From the NCBI GenBank assembly GCA_946061355.1, contig CAMGRE010000116.1, positions 1 to 7,738 of the forward strand: a stretch of DNA of 7,738 nt. Reading direction: 5' to 3'. The notes beneath the pieces are model-generated. The model searched no databases and had not been told where the DNA came from. It worked only from the letters and a program-made list of their open reading frames with translations. Below are positions 1 through 5,705 of this stretch, in pieces. Position 1 is the stretch's first letter, and each line of letters starts with the position of its first letter. The position numbers were made by a program, and so were the translations under genes. This stretch comes from an uncultured bacterium (GTDB taxonomy: Bacteria > Bacillota > Clostridia > Lachnospirales > Lachnospiraceae).

Positions 1-186
1 GATATCAACGCTGGAAGCGATGACTATACATTTGTTACCATTCAATGCTACATAAAGAGTGACGAACAGAAAGCCGTTGTCATGGAAGTAGGAAATGGAG
101 ATTCTGTAACGGTAAGGGGAAAAGTTACTGATGTTGGTGAATTAATGGGATATTCAATTAATATTGAAGAAATAGTTGCAAATTAG
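1..186 (+). CDS. C-terminal fragment of an OB-fold tRNA_anti-like protein
   Basis: Frame 1 is open from the window edge to a TAG stop and gives 61 residues; the start lies outside the window. The visible part shows the pattern of small bacterial OB-fold proteins called tRNA_anti-like: a beta strand with a cysteine (TIQCYIK), a region running through AVVMEVGNGDSVTVRGKV, and a final strand (YSINIEEI) before the stop. The 'G(D/Q)xVTVxGK' core is typical of that family, which is often secreted or lipid-anchored and has no firmly known function. G+C is about 36% by hand count, well below the roughly 50% of the genes to the right, so it may belong to a different, possibly acquired segment. It is convergent with the aldo-keto reductase gene. 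The reading frame is fairly certain; the family call is tentative because the N-terminus is not visible. Confidence 0.6.
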   Translation, partial: DINAGSDDYTFVTIQCYIKSDEQKAVVMEVGNGDSVTVRGKVTDVGELMGYSINIEEIVAN

Positions 187-203
187 TAAATAGAAAGATT
201 GCA

Positions 204-255
204 TTGTGAGATGGGGTCGTTTGTCTTAACGATAATCAGTACACCCCTCTCACAA
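204..255. terminator. Bulged hairpin between convergent genes, likely bidirectional terminator
   Basis: TTGTGAGA (204-211) pairs with TCTCACAA (248-255), and GGGGT (213-217) pairs with ACCCC (243-247). Together they make a 13-bp stem with a single bulged T at 212 and a 25-nt loop that can form a small extra stem (CGTT/AACG). It lies 17 nt after the plus-strand stop and 23 nt after the aldo-keto reductase stop, where a shared terminator would be expected. Neither flank has a strong T-run: CTTCTT follows on the plus strand and a loose TCTTTCTATTT on the minus strand. Termination is therefore inferred from position and stem strength. Confidence 0.5.
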
Positions 256-278
256 CTTCTTACATGGTTATATTATCT

Positions 279-1274
279 CTAACGTATCGTGATCTCGTCT
301 ATTCTCCGCAGTTCCTCTTCCGTGAAATCAGTATTACCCAGGATCTTCAGGTTCTCCAGGATCTGTTCCGGTCTGGAGGCGCCGATCAGCACACTTGTGA
401 CCTGTCCGTCCTTCAATACCCACGACAATGCCATCTGTGCCAACGTCTGTCCGCGCTGTGCCGCCATCTCGTTTAACTCCGTCAGCTTTGCAAGCTTCGC
501 ATCATCCAGCGCACTCTCCTTCAGATACCTTCCGTCACGTTTCATGCGGCTGTCCTCCGGGATCCCGTGAAGATATTTGTCAGTCAGGAGCCCCTGCGCC
601 AGCGGGCTGAATGCAATGATCCCCTTGCCTGCTTCAAATGCCGCCTGCTTCAGACCATTCTTCTCGATCGTGCGGTCCAGTATGGAATAACGGTTCTGAT
701 TGATCACAAAAGGACACTTCAACTCCTCCAGGATCGCACACGCCTTCTTCATCGTAGCGCCGTCATAATTGGAGATCCCCGCATACAACGCTTTTCCGCT
801 CTTAACCACCTGATCCAGCGCGCCCATAGTCTCCTCAAGCGGCGTCTCCGGATCCATTCTGTGATGATAGAAAATATCCACGTACTCAAGTCCCATGCGC
901 TGTAAACTTTGGTCAAGACTTGCGAGCAGATATTTCCTGCTGCCCCAGTTCCCGTATGGCCCCGGCCACATATCATAGCCTGCTTTGGTGCTGACCAGCA
1001 GTTCATCCCTATAAGGCATCAGTTCTTCCTTCATGATCCTGCCGAAATTGATCTCCGCCTGCCCGTAATCCGGTCCGTAATTATTCGCAAGATCAAAATG
1101 TGTGATCCCATTATCAAAAGCCGTAAAGCACAGCTTCTTCATATTCTGAATATCATCGAACTTCCCAAAATTATGCCACAGTCCGAGAGACAATGCAGGA
1201 AGCTTCAGTCCGCTTCTCCCCAAGCGATTATACTGCATGTTCTCATAACGCATATCATCTGCAAAATAGCTCAT
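279..1274 (-). CDS. Aldo/keto reductase, L-glyceraldehyde 3-phosphate reductase (YghZ/Gpr) type
   Basis: The 331-residue protein is a complete NADPH-dependent aldo/keto reductase with a TIM-barrel fold, expected in the cytoplasm. It matches the E. coli YghZ/Gpr pattern almost word for word in several places: LPALSLGLWHNFG (25-37), ITHFDLANNYGP (57-68), STKAGYDMWPGPYG (95-108), SRKYLLASLDQSL (112-124) and SPLAQGLLT (223-231). The AKR catalytic tetrad is visible as D61, Y66, K97 and H138, and GASRPEQ (298-304) is the cofactor phosphate-binding segment. Known members reduce L-glyceraldehyde 3-phosphate and other reactive aldehydes such as methylglyoxal; the substrate here is inferred. The C-terminus is about 15 residues shorter than in the E. 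coli protein. AAGGAG lies 7 nt before the ATG, and the start overlaps the stop of the upstream membrane-protein gene as ATGA, which suggests translational coupling. Recent duplication or damage is not apparent. Confidence 0.93.
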   Translation of the reverse strand: MSYFADDMRYENMQYNRLGRSGLKLPALSLGLWHNFGKFDDIQNMKKLCFTAFDNGITHFDLANNYGPDYGQAEINFGRIMKEELMPYRDELLVSTKAGYDMWPGPYGNWGSRKYLLASLDQSLQRMGLEYVDIFYHHRMDPETPLEETMGALDQVVKSGKALYAGISNYDGATMKKACAILEELKCPFVINQNRYSILDRTIEKNGLKQAAFEAGKGIIAFSPLAQGLLTDKYLHGIPEDSRMKRDGRYLKESALDDAKLAKLTELNEMAAQRGQTLAQMALSWVLKDGQVTSVLIGASRPEQILENLKILGNTDFTEEELRRIDEITIR

Positions 1275-1939
1275 TTTCCTTCTCCTTTTCCGTTGTCTGC
1301 CATCCTTTTCCCATATCTGAGCGGCTCGGATATCGTCCTGTTGAAAAAGGAGATCAGGGGGCCCATACAGAACGCCGACATCACCGTACCGATTCCCAGC
1401 ACCGCACCCAGCAGCCAGCCGGTGATCGAGCAGAACAGATCACAGCCGATACGGATCGGTGCAAAAGGGCCTTTTGTCCTTTCCGAAAGGATCAATGCCA
1501 CAGCATCATATGTCGACACACCCATATTGCTGACAAAGTACAGCGATGATCCGAAAGACAGGATCACAAGCCCCGCCATCAACAGGATCCCTCTGGAAAG
1601 ATATGTGTCATGCGGCAGATAGGTTGAGAAAAACCAACTGGATAATTCCACCGCGTAGCCCAGAAGGAAAATATTGACAAAAGTACCCAGTCCTATTTTG
1701 GTCCTGTCAACCAGGAACACCCCGATCAACATGATCAGATTCATGATCATATAAAAAGTACCGAATGTTATGTTTGTCAACCCCCATACACCATGCGCCA
1801 GCACCTGAAAAGGATCCATTCCGAATGCTGACGTATTAAACATTCCGACCGATATCCCGCTGAGCGTGACACCTGCGACAGTCATCAGCACCCTGCGCTT
1901 CATCCCACCGTCCCACTGCCATTTTCCTGACTTTTTCAT
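1271..1939 (-). CDS. YczE/YyaS/YitT-type integral membrane protein
   Basis: This 222-residue protein is mostly hydrophobic, with about five membrane segments near residues 17-35, 55-77, 84-105, 116-137 and 165-195, and a basic, glycine-rich C-terminal tail. It fits the uncharacterised YczE family (COG2364), whose mark is a G-x-(D/S)-P-(F/W)-x-V-L motif after the first membrane segment, here GMDPFQVL (40-47), followed by ITFGTF (57-62). A related stretch, GVSTYDAVAL (140-149), follows the fourth segment and suggests an internal duplication. The family has no established transport substrate; in Bacillus subtilis yczE lies beside sfp. The start is supported by GGAGG 7 nt before the ATG. The stop overlaps the start of the aldo-keto reductase gene (ATGA), so the two are likely made together. 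The 80-bp gap upstream has no clear promoter, so readthrough from hemL is possible. Confidence 0.82.
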   Translation of the reverse strand: MKKSGKWQWDGGMKRRVLMTVAGVTLSGISVGMFNTSAFGMDPFQVLAHGVWGLTNITFGTFYMIMNLIMLIGVFLVDRTKIGLGTFVNIFLLGYAVELSSWFFSTYLPHDTYLSRGILLMAGLVILSFGSSLYFVSNMGVSTYDAVALILSERTKGPFAPIRIGCDLFCSITGWLLGAVLGIGTVMSAFCMGPLISFFNRTISEPLRYGKRMADNGKGEGK

Positions 1940-1958
1940 CTGTAGGCCTCCGAAAAAC

Positions 1959-2012
1959 TTATGTAAACTTGCACCAAATCACCCATACGATTTTGGGAGA
2001 AAATTATGTAAA
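1959..2012. repeat. Two direct copies of TTATGTAAA in the hemL-yczE gap
   Basis: TTATGTAAA occurs at 1959-1967 and again at 2004-2012, in the same orientation with starts 45 bp apart. Both copies lie in the 80-bp AT-rich gap before the YczE-type gene, and both are flanked by short A/T tracts. They could be paired binding sites or promoter parts (TTTACA on the minus strand is -35-like), but no good -10 box lies at the right distance. Function is unproven. Confidence 0.3.
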
Positions 2013-2019
2013 TCAATCA

Positions 2020-3282
2020 CTACAAAAATGCTCTGACAGCCTCTGCTGTCTTCGCAATCTCCTCCTCCGTATGCGCTGCGGACACAAACATCGCCTCATA
2101 CTGTGACGGCGCTACATAGATTCCGTTTTCCAGCATATGTGTAAAGTATCTGCTGTACCTTTCGGTATCTGACGTTACAGCCGTGTCATAATCTTCCACC
2201 GGTTTCTCAGTAAAGAAAGCACTGAGTAATGATCCAATCTGGTTGACATAAACTTTTCCCGTACTGCGATATGCCTCCGCCAGAGCAGATGCTTTCTTCT
2301 CAATCTCATCATAGACAGACGGTCTCTCCATCAGGATCTTGAGAGTCTCAATCCCCGCAGTGGTTGCGATCGGATTCCCGGAAAGCGTTCCCGCCTGATA
2401 CACTTTGCCCACAGGTAACACGCATTCCATGACATCGCGTCTGCCGCCATACACCGCCATGGGCATCCCGCCGCCCACAATCTTGCCGAGGGTTGTCAGA
2501 TCCGGCCTGATCCCATAATATTCCTGTGCACCGCCAAGCCCCAGCCGGAAGCCGGTGATCACCTCGTCAAAGATCAGCAGTGCGCCGTACTGCTCTGTGA
2601 TCTTCCTAATGAATGGAAGGAAGCCATCTTTCGGCAGTACCACTCCCATGTTTGCCGCCACCGGCTCCACGATCAGACACGCGATCCGCTCACCGTATTT
2701 CTCGAACAGTTCCCTCACGGAATCCTCATCATTGTAAAGCGCTACGAGCGTATTTTCCGTATAAGATGCGGGCACACCGGCGCTGTCCGGCACTGCACTG
2801 GTCAATGATGCCGATCCTGCTTTCACGAGCAGGCCATCCGAATGGCCGTGATAACATCCCTTGAATTTCACGATCATGTCACGCCCGGTATAGCCTCTTG
2901 CCGCCCGGATGGCGCTCATCACAGCCTCCGTACCGGAATTGACCATCCGCATCATTTCTATCGAAGGCATGCATTGATGAACCAGCTCCGCCAGTGTCAA
3001 TTCCTTCTCCGTAGGTGCTCCGTAAGTCAGCCCGTCAGCGCAGGCTCTCTGAACCGCCTCAACTACGCGGGGATGTGCATGCCCCAGGATGCCTGGCCCC
3101 CAGGAGCACACATAATCAATGTATGTGTTTCCATCCACATCCGTGATGCTGCTGCCGGTTGCACTTGCAATAAAAAGCGGCGTCCTGCCTACATTATAAA
3201 ATGCCCTTACCGGACTGTTCACTCCGCCGGGCATTCTCTCACAGGATGCCTTGTATAATTGTTCCGACCTCTCTGTCTTCAT
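2020..3282 (-). CDS. hemL: Glutamate-1-semialdehyde 2,1-aminomutase
   Basis: The 420-residue protein is a full-length class III aminotransferase-fold enzyme. It converts glutamate-1-semialdehyde to 5-aminolevulinate with pyridoxal phosphate, the last step of the C5 route to tetrapyrroles (heme, siroheme, cobalamin), in the cytoplasm as a dimer. Diagnostic features are PGGVNSPVRAF (18-28), WGPGILGHAHP (61-71), the phosphate-binding VNSGTEA (114-120), KGCYHGHSDG (141-150), LIFDEVITGFR (236-246) with D239 for the cofactor ring nitrogen, the Schiff-base lysine K267 in TLGKIVGGG, and GTLSGNP (298-304). The HGH and GTLSGNP signatures separate it from ordinary ornithine-type aminotransferases. GAGG lies 7 nt before the ATG. 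It follows rnpB by only about 30 nt, and no other heme or cobalamin gene is in the window, so its pathway partners must be elsewhere. Length is normal for the family. Confidence 0.96.
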   Translation of the reverse strand: MKTERSEQLYKASCERMPGGVNSPVRAFYNVGRTPLFIASATGSSITDVDGNTYIDYVCSWGPGILGHAHPRVVEAVQRACADGLTYGAPTEKELTLAELVHQCMPSIEMMRMVNSGTEAVMSAIRAARGYTGRDMIVKFKGCYHGHSDGLLVKAGSASLTSAVPDSAGVPASYTENTLVALYNDEDSVRELFEKYGERIACLIVEPVAANMGVVLPKDGFLPFIRKITEQYGALLIFDEVITGFRLGLGGAQEYYGIRPDLTTLGKIVGGGMPMAVYGGRRDVMECVLPVGKVYQAGTLSGNPIATTAGIETLKILMERPSVYDEIEKKASALAEAYRSTGKVYVNQIGSLLSAFFTEKPVEDYDTAVTSDTERYSRYFTHMLENGIYVAPSQYEAMFVSAAHTEEEIAKTAEAVRAFL

Positions 3283-3311
3283 CTCAGAACCTCTTTATAA
3301 ATTTCAAAAAT

Positions 3312-3650
3312 CAAGCGCGGCGGTAAGCCGGGTTATGTCGTTGGATGATCATCTATCTAGGACTGCTGTCGCCAACAGCCTCAAGCGACCTACCTGGAAG
3401 CTGGCCGGGCAAGCTTTATGGCTTCCTGTTTGGTCTTGCTTCGGATGGGGTTTACATGTGCCTCTGATGTTACCATCAGAGCGGTAGTCTCTTAAGCTGC
3501 CTTTCCACCCTTACCGGCAAAGGCCGGCGGTATTTTTCTGTTGCACTGGCCTTGGAGTCACCTCCACCGGACGTTATCCGGCATCCTGCCCTGTGAAGCC
3601 CGGACTTTCCTCACCTCCCATACGGGAGCCGCGATCATCTGCCGCACTTG
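3312..3650 (-). ncRNA. rnpB: RNase P RNA, bacterial class A
   Basis: This is the catalytic RNA of ribonuclease P, which removes 5' leaders from pre-tRNAs. Read on the minus strand it carries the universal P4 5' half GAGGAAAGTCCGGGC (plus coordinates 3598-3612), then GGATAACGTCCGG, CCAGTGCAACAGAAA, GGTAAGGGTGGAAAGG, GCAAGACCAAACAGG, the AGGTAGG that binds the tRNA 3' CCA end, TAGATAGATGATCATCC (P4 3' half near 3343-3354) and ACCCGGCTTAC (3323-3333). P1 is clear: CAAGTGCGGC at the 5' end pairs with GCCGCGCTTG at the 3' end with one G-U pair. P3 is CTCCC-GTAT-GGGAG. The ends were set from P1 and from the promoter 7-8 nt upstream, giving about 339 nt, a usual length. No separate terminator hairpin is visible after the 3' end, only ATTTTTG before hemL. 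The element has GACATAACCCGG where E. coli has GACAGAACCCGG. Confidence 0.97.
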
Positions 3651-3657
3651 CGAAGCT

Positions 3658-3686
3658 ATTATAACACGTGAAAAATCTCTCTGCAA
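3658..3686 (-). promoter_or_regulatory. rnpB promoter (extended -10, sigma-A type)
   Basis: On the minus strand a perfect TATAAT (3658-3663) is preceded by TGT, forming an extended -10. A -35-like TTGCAG (3681-3686) lies 17 nt upstream. The expected start, 7-8 nt past the -10, coincides with the first base of the RNase P RNA P1 helix (about 3650). The whole promoter fits in the short gap after the NlpC/P60 stop codon, so rnpB can be transcribed independently. The weak -35 is offset by the extended -10. Confidence 0.85.
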
Positions 3687-3690
3687 CCGA

Positions 3691-4692
3691 TTACCGTTCC
3701 ATCGGGAAAATGCTGCCCACCGCAGTGATGGTTTCTGCCAGATCTCCCCTGTAATCTTCATCCTGCGGGTTAAGACTGTTGATCACGCAGCCAAAGCTCT
3801 TTTCATACCCCGTCGAATGGATAAACCGCCCCTCTCCCAGACAGATCGCCACATGACCGGGGAAAAAGATCAGATCGCCTTTTTGTGCCGCTTCCCGCGG
3901 GATCTCCCGTATCGGATACCCTTTCTCAATCGAAGCATCCCTGTAGATCAGGACTCCGTTCAGCATATAACTCATAAATGCCAGTCCGGAACAATCAATG
4001 CCTTCCGTCGATTTACCGCCCCAGCGGTACTGAGTGCCCAGATACCCTTTCGCCGTCTCCGTCACAGCTTCCCGGAACGCTTTCTCTCCCGCAGGAGTTC
4101 CCAGACAGGGGGGAATCATGGACGAATCCGTAAAAGGAGTTCCCTCTGTCAAAAACCGGTTCGTATCCTTCCTCTCACAAATGCTCACTGCAGGCACATA
4201 ACCGGTCACACCGGCTGACGTCCTGATCAGACGATAACCCTTTTCCGCCTTTTCTTCCAGAAGTGTCACAAAACATCCCCTGCAAAGAGTCGTCAGAATA
4301 ATGCCCCTGACCGTCGGAATACTCATCACATCCGCCCATCTCGCCGTCACGACCCAGCCATTTTCCCGAAACAATCCACCTGTTTTGCTCTCATTCCGTG
4401 CTGTTCCGGATTCCGTCTCTACTCCGGCTTCATTCCGCAGTGTCCCGCCTTCCGTCACATCGGCAGCGGCGACCCAGCCCTCGTACCCATAATGAGTTAC
4501 CACACGGGCATAGTCTCCTGACTCTTCCAAAATGCCGACCGCCCATCCCATCATCACCTCGTCTGAGATCTGCGTCTTTTCCTCTTCGGCGCACTGCTGT
4601 TCCCCGCCGATATCCGCAGACTTCCCGCCGGCCTGCTCCGGACAATTCTCATACAAATATGCGCGCGGTTTTATTACCACTCCCGTTCTCAT
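3691..4692 (-). CDS. SH3b-SH3b-NlpC/P60 cysteine peptidase, YkfC-like gamma-D-glutamyl-L-diamino acid endopeptidase
   Basis: The 333-residue protein has three parts: a first bacterial SH3-like domain (about 1-80, ending YGYEGWVAAADV), a second one (about 110-172, ending GVTGYVPAVSICE), and a C-terminal NlpC/P60 domain (about 205-333). Active-site residues are C234 in GIDCSG, H280 in PGHVAI and H292 in RFIHST, the Cys-His-His triad of YkfC enzymes. Asp252 in YRDAS, 18 residues after the cysteine, resembles the YkfC group rather than the PRST form of Spr-type lipoproteins. Such enzymes cut the bond between gamma-D-Glu and the diamino acid of murein peptides that carry a free L-Ala. No signal peptide or membrane anchor is visible, so it should act in the cytoplasm on imported peptides. 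It overlaps the upstream serine hydrolase gene by ATGA, consistent with coupled translation. Family assignment is secure; exact substrate is inferred from domain layout and the nearby peptide transporter. Confidence 0.9.
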   Translation of the reverse strand: MRTGVVIKPRAYLYENCPEQAGGKSADIGGEQQCAEEEKTQISDEVMMGWAVGILEESGDYARVVTHYGYEGWVAAADVTEGGTLRNEAGVETESGTARNESKTGGLFRENGWVVTARWADVMSIPTVRGIILTTLCRGCFVTLLEEKAEKGYRLIRTSAGVTGYVPAVSICERKDTNRFLTEGTPFTDSSMIPPCLGTPAGEKAFREAVTETAKGYLGTQYRWGGKSTEGIDCSGLAFMSYMLNGVLIYRDASIEKGYPIREIPREAAQKGDLIFFPGHVAICLGEGRFIHSTGYEKSFGCVINSLNPQDEDYRGDLAETITAVGSIFPMER

Positions 4693-5552
4693 CTCTTCTT
4701 CCAGCCTCCCATTGCAAATACTGCCCTGGACATTCGTCCGATCAGCTTCTCCGCTTCCTTCTCCATCTCCGGCTTCGGCTCAAACTCCGACACAAACACT
4801 CCGAAGAAATAATCACCGCTTCCTGTCTCGAACACACCGGCGTCATGGATGATATCGTCGAGCCCTCCCGTCTTGTGCGCCACGAGGATCCGTTCATACA
4901 GATACCTGCACAGACTGTCATGATCTCTGTTTCCCTTCAGAATATCATAAGCCAGACGCGCATCCCGGTCCGACTCTTTTTCTGTATAGATCATTGTCAT
5001 GCAATGGTAGAAATCATAAGGCGAGATATAGTTGTTAAGCCCCTTTTCCACCGCTTCAAAATCCAGCATCCTGCGCTGAATGATCGTTTCCGTCAGCCTT
5101 TTTTCGGCAAATCGGCGGTTATACTCATCAAATCCCAGATAGTCAAGCAGTACATTGGTTGCAGTATTGTCACTGTTCACGATCATCCATGTGATCAGCT
5201 CCTCAAAGGAAGCCTCTCTCTCCCCATACTCAAATACTTTGGAATCGTCCAGAATCTGCTCCTTACGCACCAATAGGCAGTCCGCGAGAGACCGCCCCTC
5301 CTCCCGCAGCTTCTCCATCAGCACCATCATCACAGGCACCTTTACCGTACTGGCAGATACGACTCTGTCGCGACTGTCTCTCTCTAACAAAATGCTGTCC
5401 TGCAACCTTTTCTCCGTCAGTTCATCCGCCGGGGAATGTGCCCCATCTATCCCTGTCATTCTGCAGCACTTCTCAACATCCGCATACAGATACGCCACTT
5501 TCCCCGGAAACGCATCCGCCTGGTGATCCAGATATTCCTTTAATTCTTCCAT
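4689..5552 (-). CDS. Class A beta-lactamase-like SxxK serine hydrolase, no signal peptide
   Basis: The product is 287 residues from the ATG at 5552. It shows the three penicillin-recognising motifs in order and with class A spacing: SxxK as STVK (68-71), SDN (127-129) and KTG (227-229). Surrounding sequence (SASTVKVPVMMVLMEKL, MIVNSDNTATNVLLDYLG) matches the beta-lactamase2/PBP-like family. The omega-loop region reads RRMLDFEAVEKGLNNY, without the standard ExxLN of true class A beta-lactamases, so antibiotic hydrolysis is not the obvious role. There is no N-terminal hydrophobic stretch, so it is predicted cytoplasmic, which is unusual for this fold. A longer reading from GTG at 5585 adds 11 residues but has no ribosome site and starts inside a palindrome; a TTG at 5558 is another option. 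It lies downstream of oppA and overlaps the YkfC-like gene by ATGA, suggesting joint processing of imported peptides, perhaps as a carboxypeptidase or amidase (inference). Confidence 0.87.
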   Translation of the reverse strand: MEELKEYLDHQADAFPGKVAYLYADVEKCCRMTGIDGAHSPADELTEKRLQDSILLERDSRDRVVSASTVKVPVMMVLMEKLREEGRSLADCLLVRKEQILDDSKVFEYGEREASFEELITWMIVNSDNTATNVLLDYLGFDEYNRRFAEKRLTETIIQRRMLDFEAVEKGLNNYISPYDFYHCMTMIYTEKESDRDARLAYDILKGNRDHDSLCRYLYERILVAHKTGGLDDIIHDAGVFETGSGDYFFGVFVSEFEPKPEMEKEAEKLIGRMSRAVFAMGGWKKR

Positions 5553-5559
5553 ACTCAAT

Positions 5560-5567
5560 CCCGCCTC
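5560..5567 (-). promoter_or_regulatory. Ribosome binding site that decides the hydrolase start
   Basis: GAGGCGGG on the minus strand is the only Shine-Dalgarno-like sequence near the gene start. It lies 11 nt before ATG 5552, which is rather long, and 5 nt before TTG 5558. It lies downstream of the GTG at 5585, so it cannot serve that codon. This favours the shorter protein. Confidence 0.5.
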
Positions 5568-5587
5568 ATCATCCGCAGTGCGCACTC

Positions 5588-5622
5588 AGAAGCAGCCGGC
5601 CTGCCTCTGTGCGAAGACGCAC
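5588..5622 (-). other. Two abutting hairpins just before the hydrolase gene
   Basis: Read on the minus strand, GTGCG-TCTT-CGCAC (5622-5609) forms a 5-bp stem with a four-base loop. It is followed without a gap by AGAGGCAG-GCCGG-CTGCTTCT (5608-5588), an 8-bp stem with one G-U pair. The next bases hold the 10-bp palindrome AGTGCGCACT (5577-5586). CAGTGCG (5624-5618 read on the minus strand) can alternatively pair with CGCACTG (5582-5576), which would break the first hairpin. No T-run follows, so these are not ordinary terminators. Possible roles are mRNA stabilisation, attenuation or control of translation of the hydrolase pair. Confidence 0.5.
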
Positions 5623-5644
5623 TGCTCATTGCCATCGCGCAAAC

Positions 5645-5675
5645 GGCCGTACATCTGCCATGCAAATGTACGGCC
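5645..5675 (-). terminator. Strong hairpin after oppA, partial terminator or mRNA-stabilising stem
   Basis: GGCCGTACAT and ATGTACGGCC form a perfect 10-bp stem around an 11-base loop that can itself pair TGC with GCA. It lies 30 nt after the oppA stop codon. Only GTTTGCG follows on the minus strand, so there is no full T-run. Such stems after a binding-protein gene often protect its message and reduce downstream expression; that role is inferred. Confidence 0.6.
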
Positions 5676-5705
5676 ATCCCAAGCAAGTTACAAATTGATC
5701 AAAAT

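Noticed and set aside
909..1622. 237-residue plus-strand open frame opposite the reductase and membrane-protein genes
   Set aside because: It spans the junction of two well-supported minus-strand genes, has no recognisable domain, and its composition is that of an antisense shadow.
1984..2012. Possible minus-strand promoter for the YczE-type gene with TTTACA as -35
   Set aside because: At 16-18 nt spacing the only -10 candidates are TCGTAT, CGTATG and GTATGG, which are too poor to call.
3541..4218. 225-residue plus-strand open frame reaching into the RNase P RNA
   Set aside because: Its first part is the antisense of rnpB and the rest is the antisense of the NlpC/P60 gene.
4398..5276. 292-residue plus-strand open frame opposite the NlpC/P60 and serine hydrolase genes
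   Set aside because: It is Ser/Pro/Arg/His-rich low-quality sequence, crosses two genes whose motifs are clear on the other strand, and no ribosome site was recognised.
5553..5585. GTG at 5585 as start of the serine hydrolase
   Set aside because: No ribosome binding site lies before it, it falls inside the AGTGCGCACT palindrome, and the only Shine-Dalgarno-like sequence lies downstream of it.
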